Part shown: positions 17,269-26,409 of the stretch, in pieces | Layout of the letters: each line of letters starts with the position of its first letter | How positions within the stretch are numbered: position 1 is the first letter of the stretch | Assembly: GCA_041738935.1 (NCBI GenBank) | Contig: JBGSOV010000015.1 | Span: 1-64,000 of the forward strand | Length of the DNA stretch: 64,000 nt | Direction: 5' to 3' | Source of the DNA: JBGSOV01 sp041738935 | GTDB lineage: Bacteria > Patescibacteriota > Gracilibacteria > CAIRYL01 > GCA-016699755 | The notes under the pieces: generated by a model | Told to the model about the DNA's origin: nothing | The model's input: only the letters and a program-made list of their open reading frames with translations | The model's database searches: none | Program-made: the position numbers and the translations under genes

Positions 17269-17323
17269 GCTTTTATTTTACAGCATTTGTGGACGAAACA
17301 ACAGCAATCACGTGCCACGAAAA

Positions 17324-18862
17324 ATGAGTATTCTTTCTTCTTCGGGAAAAAAATCGGTATGCTGGCTATGTGTCAAAAAATTTCTCTACAAACTTGTGAC
17401 CAAAAAAGCAGATGGCTTTTGGCAGCGCTGGCAAGATTTTTTCCCTGAGCAAGAATTTGAAAAGTTTTGTAATGCGCAAAACTCATCCTTGCCCAAGACA
17501 ATTCGTGTCAATCTGCTGCGCAATTCGGTAGAAGAATTTTTGGATTGGGTCAAAAAGCATCACCCTGATTGGCAACTGACGGAGCATCGCTTTGGCAAAG
17601 GAATTTTTTTGATCGATCGCGCCGACCGCAAAGCTCCACTCGGCAATACGATTGGTCACGCCGAAGGCCGGTTTTATATTCAAGAGTCCTCTAGCTGCCT
17701 GCCACCGTTAGCGCTCAAACCGCAACCCGGCGAAACAGTGCTCGATATGGCGGCAGCGCCCGGCAGCAAATCGACGCAATTGGCAGCAATGATGAATGGG
17801 AATGGGACTCTGGTTGCGAACGAACTTGTGACCTCGCGGGTCAAAAAACTGGTGTTTAATCTCGAACGTTGCGGCGTGCCCAACGCGCTCGTGACTTCTG
17901 TGGATGGCACGCGTTTTGGAGAAGCATTGCCAGAGTTTTTTGATGCGATTCTTTTGGATGTGCCGTGCACTGGCGAAGGTACTTTTCGCAAAGATCGCGA
18001 AGCACTTGACCTGTGGTCACTTGCTCGAATCGAAGAAGCCGCATATCTACAAGAAAAACTACTCTCCTCTGCTTGGAATTCGCTCACACCCGGCGGGAGA
18101 ATTGTATATTCGACCTGCACGCTCGCCCCAGAAGAAAACGAACGCGTGATTGCGCGCTTTTTGGCAGCCGTCGGCGATGAGGCAGAGCTGATTGATCTTT
18201 CTCGTCTTTTTGTTGGAGCAGAGCAATGCTCGGCTTTGGTAGAATTTGAAGGCGAGCACTTTCCGCAACTCAAAAAAGCGCTACGAATTTGGCCACAACT
18301 TTTTGACAGTGAAGGATTTTTTATCGCAGCACTACGCAAAAAAGGCGATATTCAAAAAGCCTCATCTGCATCTCTGACACTAGCGAAGAAAAGTAAAGAA
18401 GAATTTCTTGGTCAGAAAGAAAAAGATCAATTACTGGATTTTTTCAATTCTCGGTACGAATTTTCTTTCCCCGAAGGATACGAAATTATCAAACGCGAAA
18501 GCGATCGCCGCATCGATTATTGGCTTGTGCCAGTCGCGGGAATCGGCGTACTCAATACATTGCCAGTAAGTCGCCCTGGTATTCGCCTCGCCCAAAAACA
18601 CACCAACAATCTGCGACTTGACCACGAATTTGTGATTGCCTTTGGCAATATTTGCGCAGGAAAATATATTTACGAAGCAAGTCTGTCAGAAGCACAAAGC
18701 TACTTTCGCAAAGAAAACTTGGCGCCAAACAACCTTGCCGAACTTCCCGAAGGAGACATTATTGTGCGCCACGATGGCATCCCAATCGGTATCAGCAAAA
18801 AAGTTAACGGCGTGCTGAAAAATAATCTCCCAATCCATTTTTCGGGTTCACGTATTACTTAA
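17324..18862 (+). CDS. RsmB/RsmF-type 16S rRNA cytosine-C5 methyltransferase
   Basis: A 512-residue protein of the NOL1/NOP2/Sun family. S-adenosylmethionine motif I is DMAAAPGSKSTQLAA. The catalytic motif IV DVPCTGEGTF and motif VI YSTCTLAPEEN carry the two conserved cysteines. The C-terminal ~130 residues (from KEEFLGQKEKDQLLDFF) resemble the RsmF_B/PUA-like RNA-binding extension of RsmF-like enzymes. The ATG at 17324 is chosen because the frame further upstream overlaps the start of the divergent pilin gene; a GTG at 17393 is also possible. Confidence 0.88.
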   Translation: MSILSSSGKKSVCWLCVKKFLYKLVTKKADGFWQRWQDFFPEQEFEKFCNAQNSSLPKTIRVNLLRNSVEEFLDWVKKHHPDWQLTEHRFGKGIFLIDRADRKAPLGNTIGHAEGRFYIQESSSCLPPLALKPQPGETVLDMAAAPGSKSTQLAAMMNGNGTLVANELVTSRVKKLVFNLERCGVPNALVTSVDGTRFGEALPEFFDAILLDVPCTGEGTFRKDREALDLWSLARIEEAAYLQEKLLSSAWNSLTPGGRIVYSTCTLAPEENERVIARFLAAVGDEAELIDLSRLFVGAEQCSALVEFEGEHFPQLKKALRIWPQLFDSEGFFIAALRKKGDIQKASSASLTLAKKSKEEFLGQKEKDQLLDFFNSRYEFSFPEGYEIIKRESDRRIDYWLVPVAGIGVLNTLPVSRPGIRLAQKHTNNLRLDHEFVIAFGNICAGKYIYEASLSEAQSYFRKENLAPNNLAELPEGDIIVRHDGIPIGISKKVNGVLKNNLPIHFSGSRIT

Positions 18863-19668
18863 GCTTCGCCTGCAAGTACACCGGCTCCGACAGCACTCAT
18901 CAATTCGGCATATTCAGGAACGATAATCTGGCAATTATAAATAGCAGCGGTTTTTTGGATAACTTCGACAATTTCGGGAACTCGAACTAATTTTCCACCC
19001 AAAATGAGGATCTGGTGATGTTCGGCGCGCGCAGCAAAAACGGCAATCGAAGCAATGGTCTGACCAATCAGATTCGCAATTCCGCGCGCAAGATCGGCTT
19101 TAGCAGAAGCTTGATTTGCTTTGGCAAAATTTGATGCCGTCGCGCTTCCAGGAACCATACCAATGCCACCGCCAACAATTTCGGCAACCGAAATATCAAC
19201 GGCTGCTGCGTTACCTTGCGCAATCAAATGACGAATTGTGGTAAAATCTTCTACTCCCAAGATTGTTTTTCCGAGTCCCAAAAGCGAACCACCACCAATA
19301 CCAGTTCCACCTACATGACGTGCTTGATTTTGGCTCCACGACACGCAGCAGGTACCAGTGCCGAGTGAGCAGATGAGTGCATCATTTTGATTTGTCAAAA
19401 AACCACCACCCTTACCAATGGCATCAATTTCAGAAATTCTCGTGATTGGAATCAAATCGAGATGATCAGCAAAAATCCGACTGTGACCGCCAGTCAGTGC
19501 GATTTGCGTCACATCTGTAAGATTGATATTTGCCGCAGCAATAATTGCTCTCAAATCAGATTTGTCTGTGTGAGCAGACTCGAATGAGGCGCGATGAACA
19601 AAAGTCTTTTGACTGTCAAAGGTCAAAACATCAATCGTGCTGCCGCCCAAGTCAATTGCAACCAACAT
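18859..19668 (-). CDS. coaW: Type II pantothenate kinase
   Basis: A 269-residue ASKHA-fold kinase. It opens with the phosphate-1 loop AIDLGGSTIDV and has an acidic ISEIDAIGKGG and the second phosphate loop SLGTGTCCVSW. It then carries the type II PanK signature GGTGIGGGSLLGLGK and a late ILILGGKLVRVPEI adenosine-binding region. Type II enzymes phosphorylate pantothenate in CoA synthesis and are typical of staphylococci and eukaryotes. The gene overlaps the end of the convergent methyltransferase gene by 4 bp. Confidence 0.8.
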   Translation of the reverse strand: MLVAIDLGGSTIDVLTFDSQKTFVHRASFESAHTDKSDLRAIIAAANINLTDVTQIALTGGHSRIFADHLDLIPITRISEIDAIGKGGGFLTNQNDALICSLGTGTCCVSWSQNQARHVGGTGIGGGSLLGLGKTILGVEDFTTIRHLIAQGNAAAVDISVAEIVGGGIGMVPGSATASNFAKANQASAKADLARGIANLIGQTIASIAVFAARAEHHQILILGGKLVRVPEIVEVIQKTAAIYNCQIIVPEYAELMSAVGAGVLAGEA

Positions 19669-19744
19669 ACGGAAACTATTTTTGCAAATTATTGCGAAAG
19701 AGAAAAATATTTGTCACAATCTCTCCGCTTTTTTTAAAATAGGC

Positions 19745-20119
19745 ATGGGTAGATTTTTTTCTGACTTAGTCGCAATTAATCCTGGAAGTCCGATGGATAA
19801 TATCAAAGTGGGGCTTGCGCTTGCTTTGGCAATTGTGTTGCTGGTGACCTTTTTCTTGGTTCCGATGGTACGCAAAAAAACTCATAACAAGCCGCTCAAA
19901 AAAATTCTCGCCAAAAGCCGTGTGGGAATAATGTCTTTTTCTTTGGGAATTTTCTTTCTTGTGTGGTTTCGTTTGGAGCAAGTACCGTTTCTCTCGATGC
20001 GTCTGTGGTTTTACCTTACGGTTTTGGGACTTATCACTTGGCTCGCGTGGAAGGCAGCACAATATACGGCTATCAAAAAGCGCATCGAACGCGCCGAGGC
20101 AAGACGAAATAAGCAGTAG
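19745..20119 (+). CDS. Small membrane protein, unknown function
   Basis: A 124-residue protein with three predicted membrane helices (about 21-39, 58-78 and 84-100) and a basic tail (RIERAEARRNKQ). I do not recognise the family. The ATG at 19745 directly follows a plausible promoter (TTGTCA at 19711 and TAAAAT at 19735), so the transcript may be nearly leaderless. A longer frame upstream lies within the coaW leader and is not supported. Confidence 0.65.
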   Translation: MGRFFSDLVAINPGSPMDNIKVGLALALAIVLLVTFFLVPMVRKKTHNKPLKKILAKSRVGIMSFSLGIFFLVWFRLEQVPFLSMRLWFYLTVLGLITWLAWKAAQYTAIKKRIERAEARRNKQ

Positions 20120-20394
20120 ATCAATCCTTTTTTCCCTGCTTATCCGCGGAAGTTTTGACGGAGGAGGATTCAGAGGGAATGTGATTTCCTTGCAAAAATA
20201 ACTAAGCACTTTAGTCGGAACGGTTTTTTCCTTTAGCTCAAGCAATCTTGCAGACTGCTTGTCATAGTTTCGGTTTTGCCATAATAAACTCCTCTTCATT
20301 TAAGGTATGACGAGGTGTTTAATTCTCGGATTCAAAACGCAATGAAACAGGGTACAACTCTACTCCAGCAAGAATAAAGAATCGACATTAGTTA
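20120..20394. other. Intergenic region with a palindromic repeat
   Basis: A convergent intergenic region between the small membrane protein and nusA. It holds the palindrome at 20239-20261 and short GGAGG-rich and T-rich tracts, but no gene or convincing intrinsic terminator. Confidence 0.5.
20239..20261. repeat. Short palindromic repeat (AAGCAATCTTG family)
   Basis: CAAGCAATCTTGCAGACTGCTTG forms arms with one mismatch. It belongs to the same family as 3626, 39009, 39143, 42486 and 42621. Confidence 0.6.
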
Positions 20395-21507
20395 TTATTT
20401 CCCCTGCAACTCTTTCAATTTGCTCAAGAACGGTTCGTATTCTTCGGCGTTGTACATATCGAGCTCAAACTGGGTCAGCTCGCTGGCGAGGCGGATATTT
20501 TGTCCTTTTTTACCGACTGCCATCGCGCGTTCGACTTCTTCCACAAATACTGCCGCGCGTTTTTTGACACGCCGACCGGTTTCGGGGTCTTGGCTTTCTT
20601 CCGGAATCACGATAACAACATTGCTGACTTTTGCCGGTTGCAGTGCGCGGGCAATCAGCATGGTTGGATCATCGCTCCACTCGATCACATCAACGCGTTC
20701 GCCTGATAATTCGTCCATAACAGGAGTAATACGCGTGCCACGCTGACCGATACAAGCGCCAACTGGATCGATTTTGTTGTCGTCCGAACTTACGGCGACT
20801 TTAGAACGCATGCCCGCATCGCGTGCTGTTGCGCGGACTTCGACTTCGCCGTGTTCGATTTCGGGGATTTCTTGATTGAGGAGAAGTTCGATCAAACGAT
20901 GATGGGTGCGTGAGACTTTGAGATTTGGCCCTTTGCTCGTTTGTTGTACGCGTTCGAGATAAACGCGAATGCGGCGTCCCGGAAAGTATTTTTCACTGGG
21001 AATCTGATCACGCGATTGCAAAAGAACGGTTGTTCTTTCGATGTCGAGAAAGACATAGCTTCCTTCGACACGGCTTACTGTTGCGGTCAAAAGCGAATCT
21101 TCGCGATCTTTAAAGCGCTCGAACATCGAGCTGCGTTCGGCTTCTTGCAGGCGCTGCAAAATGACTTGTTTGGCGGATTGTGCTGCAATGCGTCCGTATT
21201 CGAGCGGAGTAACGTCAATACGAATTTCGTCACCGATTTCGACATCTTTCTTGATTTTTTGAGCTTCTTTCTGTGAAATTTCAAAGTTGTCATTTTCGAC
21301 TTCTTCCACGACCTCTTTGATTTGTAAGATAGTTGCGAACTGTGCGTCGTCGCGCAAAACAACCTCGATTTCTTGGTCTTTGTTGCCAAAATCTTTGCGA
21401 TAAGCAGCAGTAATCGCCTGTTTGACGGCGTCAATAATGACGTCTTCTGAAAGATTTTTTTCGGCGGCGATTTGCGTCATCGCAGCGATAAATTTGCTTT
21501 TGTCCAT
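20395..21507 (-). CDS. nusA: Transcription termination/antitermination factor NusA
   Basis: A 370-residue NusA. The N-terminal RNA-polymerase-binding domain starts MDKSKFIAAMTQIAAEKNLS. An S1 domain follows (about 135-200, LLTATVSRVEGSYVFLDI), then two KH domains with DPVGACIGQRGTRI and AVGKKGQNIRLASEL. The acidic C-terminal repeats of E. coli NusA are absent, as in most bacteria. It binds RNA polymerase and nascent RNA. The frame extends 25 codons upstream, but ATG at 21507 gives the family N-terminus. Confidence 0.95.
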   Translation of the reverse strand: MDKSKFIAAMTQIAAEKNLSEDVIIDAVKQAITAAYRKDFGNKDQEIEVVLRDDAQFATILQIKEVVEEVENDNFEISQKEAQKIKKDVEIGDEIRIDVTPLEYGRIAAQSAKQVILQRLQEAERSSMFERFKDREDSLLTATVSRVEGSYVFLDIERTTVLLQSRDQIPSEKYFPGRRIRVYLERVQQTSKGPNLKVSRTHHRLIELLLNQEIPEIEHGEVEVRATARDAGMRSKVAVSSDDNKIDPVGACIGQRGTRITPVMDELSGERVDVIEWSDDPTMLIARALQPAKVSNVVIVIPEESQDPETGRRVKKRAAVFVEEVERAMAVGKKGQNIRLASELTQFELDMYNAEEYEPFLSKLKELQGK

Positions 21508-21691
21508 GATTACTAAAAAAGCTAAACGAACGGGAGACTTTTCAGTAAAGAAAAACCTCTTCTTAAAATCAAAACCACTCATATGTATCCTTGCGAGCTT
21601 TAGTCTGGGGAAAATTGACTAAAAAAGCAAGACAAAATTGCTCAATTAGCAAAAATTTGGCAGACTCGTTTTGGTTATTTTATTCGCAAAC

Positions 21692-23839
21692 GTGGCAAGA
21701 AGACGCACCTTACGGCAAAAAACAAGTGTGCTTCGCAAACGGGCACGACGACGCAAGCGTGTCGATATGCCCAAATTAGAAGTAAACGCACGCCAATCCC
21801 AAGAAATTTGGGCGATTCTTTTTGGAGTCCTCGCTGTTCTTTCGGTCTTCGCACTTTCGCAAGGGTTGGGGATTTTTGGTGAACTTTTTGTAACAGGACT
21901 TTTTGTGGCATTTGGACTTGGTGCATACACGACACCCGTTATCTTTGGTGCGCTAGCGCTGTCGTTCTTTTTTGCAAAGCACGTTCGGATGAATTTTACG
22001 CGCGTCGTGGGTATTTTTTTGTTGCTCCTTGGTGGACTCGGTGTTCTGCACACAACACAAATGACTTACGAACGCACATTTGCTTCGTTGCAAATGGGAG
22101 GTGGATTTTTTGGCGCAGCAGCAAGCAGTATTCCGCGTTATTATCTCGGCGACTCTGGCACAATTGTCATTTTGGCAGGAATCGCTTTGATTGGTTTTAT
22201 CCTCACTTTTCCTATATCAATCACGGCGACGTTTGAAATGGTGATGAAACTTTTTGGCGAATTATTACCCTTAGAAGAAACACGGACAAAAACACGCCGC
22301 AAGCTGGAACCAAAAAAAACAGAAGAGCTACAAATCGTTTCGCCCGAATCACGCCGCGATGCTGAGGCAGCGCTCCGGCGGCGACAAGAATTTGTGCGTA
22401 AACAAGCCGAAAAAGAAGACGAGCGCCCACTTGTTGCCAAGGTTGGTGAATGGGAATTTCCTTCGATCGACTTACTTTCGAGCGAAAAATCCGAGTTTTT
22501 TGCTGACGAAAAACTACTCCAAAGAAAAGCTGAGAATATTCGTCAAAAACTGGCTGAGTTTGGTATCGGTTGCGAATTGGGTCCCGTGCATGTTGGACCA
22601 ACGGTAACGCAGTTTACGTTGCGACCGGATGAAGGCGTCAAACTTTCGAAGATTACGACGCTCAAAAATGATCTGACGCTCGCGCTCGCTACTGATTCGT
22701 TACGGCTCGAAGCGCCAATTCCTGGGAAAAACTTGGTGGGAGTCGAGATTCCTAATGACAAACGTACAACCGTGCATTTGCGCGAAGTGCTCGAATCATC
22801 CGAATTTGCTAAGTTTCAAAGTTCGCTGCGACTCGCGCTAGGACGTGATGTCGCTGGTAATGCGATTATCGCCGATCTGGCGGATATGCCACATTTGCTG
22901 ATTGCGGGTGCAACCGGATCGGGCAAATCGGTCGGGATGAATACGTTTCTCGTTTCGCTTTTGTATCAAAACTCTCCTGATGATTTAAAACTTATTCTGG
23001 TCGATCCCAAGCGTGTCGAACTCGCCGCCTTCAATGGATTGCCACATTTGCTGACGCCAGTAATCACCGAGGCCGACAAAGCGCTTGCTGCTTTGCGTTG
23101 GGGCGTGGCAGAGATGATGCGCCGTTATGGCGAAATGTCCAAAAAAGGGTACAAAAATATTACGGAGTTTAATGAGAAAGAAGAAGAAAAGATGCCGAAG
23201 ATTGTGATTGTCATTGACGAGCTTGCCGATTTGATGATGCGCCAGTTTAAAAAAGATACCGAGGCGGCGATTTGTCGGTTGGCGCAAATGGCGCGCGCTG
23301 TGGGAATGCACTTGATTGTTGCCACCCAGCGCCCATCAGTGGATGTTATTACCGGACTTATCAAGGCGAATATGCCGACGCGAATTGCTTTTGCGGTGAC
23401 GAGCTCTATTGATTCGCGCACGATTTTGGATGCGGTCGGTGCAGAAGATTTGCTTGGTAAAGGCGATATGCTATTTTCTAATTCGAGTTTGGCGCGTCCC
23501 AAACGTATTCAGGGCATTTTTGTCAGCAGTGAAGAAATCAATCGCGTGACCAATCGCATCAAGCTGCAGGCTCAGCCAGAATATGACGACAGCATTATCG
23601 AAGGTGAAGAAGACGCCGGTGGTGGTTTTATGGATTTTGAAGCGAGCGGCAGCAGTAATGGAAATGTGCATGAGCAAGCTATTGAAATCATTCGTCAAAG
23701 TGGTAAAGCAAGTGCGAGCTTGTTGCAGCGGCGCTTGTCTATCGGCTATGCGCGTGCCGCACGGATTTTGGATGAGCTTGAAGAACAAGGTATGATTGGA
23801 CCAGCACGCGGCGCTAAACCTCGAGAAATTTATTTATAA
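21692..23839 (+). CDS. ftsK: FtsK/SpoIIIE DNA translocase
   Basis: A roughly 715-residue FtsK. The N-terminus is very basic, followed by about four membrane helices (about residues 40-175). A short linker leads to the alpha/beta motor with Walker A GATGSGKSVGMN (about 403-412) and Walker B IVIVIDELADLMM. The C-terminal gamma winged helix ends SIGYARAARILDELEEQGMI, then GPARGAKPREI. It pumps chromosomal DNA through the division septum. The start is uncertain: TTG at 21671, GTG at 21692 (MARRRTLRQK, chosen) and ATG at 21767 are all in frame, and none has an SD. Confidence 0.95.
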   Translation: MARRRTLRQKTSVLRKRARRRKRVDMPKLEVNARQSQEIWAILFGVLAVLSVFALSQGLGIFGELFVTGLFVAFGLGAYTTPVIFGALALSFFFAKHVRMNFTRVVGIFLLLLGGLGVLHTTQMTYERTFASLQMGGGFFGAAASSIPRYYLGDSGTIVILAGIALIGFILTFPISITATFEMVMKLFGELLPLEETRTKTRRKLEPKKTEELQIVSPESRRDAEAALRRRQEFVRKQAEKEDERPLVAKVGEWEFPSIDLLSSEKSEFFADEKLLQRKAENIRQKLAEFGIGCELGPVHVGPTVTQFTLRPDEGVKLSKITTLKNDLTLALATDSLRLEAPIPGKNLVGVEIPNDKRTTVHLREVLESSEFAKFQSSLRLALGRDVAGNAIIADLADMPHLLIAGATGSGKSVGMNTFLVSLLYQNSPDDLKLILVDPKRVELAAFNGLPHLLTPVITEADKALAALRWGVAEMMRRYGEMSKKGYKNITEFNEKEEEKMPKIVIVIDELADLMMRQFKKDTEAAICRLAQMARAVGMHLIVATQRPSVDVITGLIKANMPTRIAFAVTSSIDSRTILDAVGAEDLLGKGDMLFSNSSLARPKRIQGIFVSSEEINRVTNRIKLQAQPEYDDSIIEGEEDAGGGFMDFEASGSSNGNVHEQAIEIIRQSGKASASLLQRRLSIGYARAARILDELEEQGMIGPARGAKPREIYL

Positions 23840-23881
23840 TTTTTCGAAGAGAGAAAGTTGCTATTTTCCATCGCGGAGGAA

Positions 23882-23910
23882 TTGCATTTTCTTGATAGAA
23901 GTTGTATAAT
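23882..23910 (+). promoter_or_regulatory. Sigma70-like promoter of the secreted-protein gene
   Basis: TTGCAT (23882-23887) and TATAAT (23905-23910) are separated by 17 bp. Transcription would start near 23917, about 19 nt before the ATG at 23936. Confidence 0.6.
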
Positions 23911-23935
23911 ATGAGTAAACATATATCACAAAAAT

Positions 23936-25444
23936 ATGAAAAAAGGTTTTCTCACGATTTCAGCTTTTGCTTTTTCGTTCTTACTCAGCGGAGTGTTTAC
24001 AGCTCCTCCGGTCGAAGCAGCACTCGGCGATCAATGTGGAGTCGACTTGGCAGCGCAAGTTCCTGCAAGTCAAAATTGGAAAGATGTCTATCAAATCCGT
24101 GACGAAAACGGCGATCTCTGGCAACGTGCCATTATTAGCCATGTCGAAAGTGGCGTTCTTAAGGTACGAGAAGGAGAAACCACGAACTTATATTTGACCG
24201 GTCAACCGAACAAGCCGATGCAATTCTTTTTGTATTCGGCAGAAGCCGAAGTACAACGCCCAGACATTACGGTTTGTGTTGATGCTGGTAATGGCGATCA
24301 AAGTGGGCAAGTTATCTTTCCTATTCATTCGCGCGTGCTGTGGCCGCTGGTCGACCAAAAAGTCATCGTTGATGCATGGACACTTTTGACAGAAGACTGG
24401 CAAGGAAAAACAGAAGAAGAAACGAACCAAAATTTTGTGATTGGTACACACATGGCTCCTCCTGATCCGCTAACAGTCGAAATCGAATCGACATCAACAT
24501 GTGGACGCCCACTATGCGCTGGTTCAGAATACTCGCTCGCTTCGATTATTTTACCGGACAGCTATCCTGATGTCGCACGCGGAGTGTTTCCGTTTCCATC
24601 TGGCTCTGCCAATAATACGTTCGCTTCGGAAGTAATTATTACCAAACTGGGTCCGAGCACGTTTTATACGATGATTGATAATGGCAGTGCTGACAATGCG
24701 GCGCTTAAAGGAACAGAGCAATTTGTCGATCGAGCCTTAACGGCAGAAGTAATCAAACGTATTCTCCTTGGCGCGATTGGTGGAGCAACCACCGGACTCG
24801 ACACGTTAAACCGAGAAGCCTTTGCAGAGGGGGTCAACGCAACTGCAGATTCACCAGCAAAGCAGCTGCTAATAAGTATTCGTGATGCGTTGGCATACGG
24901 AAACGGCGATGCACAGCGCCAAGAGGCACTCAACAAGCTTCATCAACAAATTATGGACATCTTCCCTAAAGACATCGATAATCGTTTCGCTTCACCAAGT
25001 GTCAAACTGCTTTCAGAAATTTTCCCTCCCGCTCGCGCCGGAACAAAACCAGAAGATAATATTGATGGTCGAGTGTGGGCAGATCAATTGGAACAGGTTT
25101 TTCTCTTGTGGACAGAAGCAACTGTTCCGAATACATGTTTGATCGAAAGTAATGTGGCTGTTGCTAATAATTTTCTCAGCCCCCCACCAACTGTGTCTCA
25201 GCAAGATACTCCTCCTATCGCTTGTAACGAAGTCAATGCCGAAATCGAACTGCCGGCAGGGTCACTTCCTTCACTCGCTGGTTTATTCCCACCGGTCGAT
25301 GGGGCGACACTCCCAACACCAAATCCTGCCAGTAATGATGGCGGCGGCGGACAAACACCTACCGGACCAGGCACTTTACCTTCTTGGCCGCCTACAATCA
25401 ATCCAGGAAATATGAACGTCTCCAGTCCACGTGGCATGGACTGA
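23936..25444 (+). CDS. Secreted protein of unknown function, 502 aa
   Basis: A signal peptide is clear (MKKGFLTISAFAFSFLLSGV, cleavage probably near VEAALG). The mature protein has a beta-rich first half with Cys residues (for example STCGRPLC), a helical middle (about 280-360, KQLLISIRDALAYGNG) and a Pro/Gly-rich, probably disordered end (about 420-502). No lipobox, membrane anchor or sorting motif is seen. I do not recognise the family. The gene has its own promoter and a strong terminator, so it is monocistronic. Confidence 0.75.
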   Translation: MKKGFLTISAFAFSFLLSGVFTAPPVEAALGDQCGVDLAAQVPASQNWKDVYQIRDENGDLWQRAIISHVESGVLKVREGETTNLYLTGQPNKPMQFFLYSAEAEVQRPDITVCVDAGNGDQSGQVIFPIHSRVLWPLVDQKVIVDAWTLLTEDWQGKTEEETNQNFVIGTHMAPPDPLTVEIESTSTCGRPLCAGSEYSLASIILPDSYPDVARGVFPFPSGSANNTFASEVIITKLGPSTFYTMIDNGSADNAALKGTEQFVDRALTAEVIKRILLGAIGGATTGLDTLNREAFAEGVNATADSPAKQLLISIRDALAYGNGDAQRQEALNKLHQQIMDIFPKDIDNRFASPSVKLLSEIFPPARAGTKPEDNIDGRVWADQLEQVFLLWTEATVPNTCLIESNVAVANNFLSPPPTVSQQDTPPIACNEVNAEIELPAGSLPSLAGLFPPVDGATLPTPNPASNDGGGGQTPTGPGTLPSWPPTINPGNMNVSSPRGMD

Positions 25445-25488
25445 TCCCAGGACGGCATCCGCTATATTGACAACCGACTAAAAATCAA

Positions 25489-25520
25489 AAACAGTCCGCC
25501 TGCTCGGCGGACTGTTTTTT
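25489..25520 (+). terminator. Strong intrinsic terminator
   Basis: CAGTCCGCC-TGCTC-GGCGGACTG is a perfect 9-bp GC-rich stem followed by TTTTTT. It ends the transcript of the secreted-protein gene. Confidence 0.93.
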
Positions 25521-25665
25521 GATGGTTTGACAGTCAAGATTGCCGAAAAATCTTGTTCGCTATTCGATTTCGTAAATTTCTCGGTTCAAGATATGAGTCC
25601 TGAACCGGCGAGAGATAGTACTATGCAGCGTTTTTCTGGCATTCTCAATTTTTTGCTTTTTTCTC

Positions 25666-25694
25666 TTGACCCATACCCATGGTGGGGGTATTTT
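25666..25694 (+). promoter_or_regulatory. Copper-operon promoter with embedded CsoR-like operator
   Basis: TTGACC (25666-25671) and TATTTT (25689-25694) are spaced by 17 bp. Between and overlapping them lies the dyad ATACCC-N7-GGGTAT (25673-25691). Known CsoR operators are G/C-tract dyads flanked by TA (ATACCCC...GGGGTAT-like), so this fits a site where apo-CsoR would block RNA polymerase and Cu(I) would release it. The csoR gene starts at 25721. Confidence 0.7.
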
Positions 25695-25720
25695 TGAAAC
25701 GACGACTCTTTATAATCTCC

Positions 25721-25996
25721 ATGATCGATCCCCTCAAATCGCAGGCAGTAATCAATCTCAAAAAGGCACAAGGGCAAATCAGCCATGTGCTCAAGATGAT
25801 TGAAAAAGAAGAATATTGTATTGATATTGCAAGCCAGATCAATGCAGCGCTCGGCTTACTCAAAAAGTCGAACAGCCATATTCTCGAAAGCCACTTGATG
25901 ACCTGCGGCCCCAAAAATCTCGCACAAAATGATCCGAGTAAGCGAGAAAAATTTATCAAAGAATTGGTACGCGTCTTTAGCATCACGAATAAATAG
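25721..25996 (+). CDS. csoR: CsoR-type copper-sensing repressor
   Basis: A 91-residue all-helical DUF156 protein. The three Cu(I) ligands of CsoR are visible as Cys33 (EEYCID), His58 and Cys62 (ESHLMTC, spacing H-x3-C). The related RcnR and FrmR proteins have a different ligand set, and the downstream copper genes support the CsoR class. It would bind the dyad directly upstream and control the operon from here to copA. The ATG at 25721 gives the family N-terminus (MIDPLKSQAVINLKKAQGQ). Confidence 0.9.
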   Translation: MIDPLKSQAVINLKKAQGQISHVLKMIEKEEYCIDIASQINAALGLLKKSNSHILESHLMTCGPKNLAQNDPSKREKFIKELVRVFSITNK

Positions 25997-26013
25997 TGCA
26001 TTTTTCCAAAATC

Positions 26014-26409
26014 ATGAACACATACGCTTTCATCATCGAAGTCCAAACGGATTTTGATCAAACAGTTACGGCGGCGCTGAGCGCCATCGAGGCACACCAT
26101 TTCAAAACCTTGCATATCCACGATGTGCAGGCGACGCTTGCGAGCAAAGGCATCGAACATCCGCCTTACAAATTGATCGAGTTCTGCCGTGCACCTGCTT
26201 CCAAAAAAGCACTCGATATCGACCCTTTGGTGGGACTGTTTCTTCCTTGCAAAATCGTTGTTTTTGAGCACGATGGTGGCATTCATGTTGCTGCTCTGCG
26301 TCCGCAAATTATCGGACACTTCTTCGAGGACGCTGACTTGCAGGCACTCGTCACTCAGATTGATGCTGATGTAAAAAAACTGATGGAAACTTTTTCTTCC
26401 ACATTATGA
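26014..26409 (+). CDS. DUF302 domain protein
   Basis: A 131-residue protein of the DUF302 family, recognisable by YKLIEFCRAPASKKAL and VGLFLPCKIVVFEHDGG. DUF302 proteins often sit in redox or heavy-metal operons, but their function is not established. The conserved Cys residues (EFCRAP, FLPCK) could bind metal; this is inference. The gene starts 17 bp after csoR, and its stop overlaps the multicopper oxidase start (ATGA). Confidence 0.85.
   Translation: MNTYAFIIEVQTDFDQTVTAALSAIEAHHFKTLHIHDVQATLASKGIEHPPYKLIEFCRAPASKKALDIDPLVGLFLPCKIVVFEHDGGIHVAALRPQIIGHFFEDADLQALVTQIDADVKKLMETFSSTL

Noticed and set aside
25444..25444. UGA recoding as glycine (Gracilibacteria-type code)
   Set aside because: Several full-length, family-sized genes end in TGA and none needs TGA read-through.
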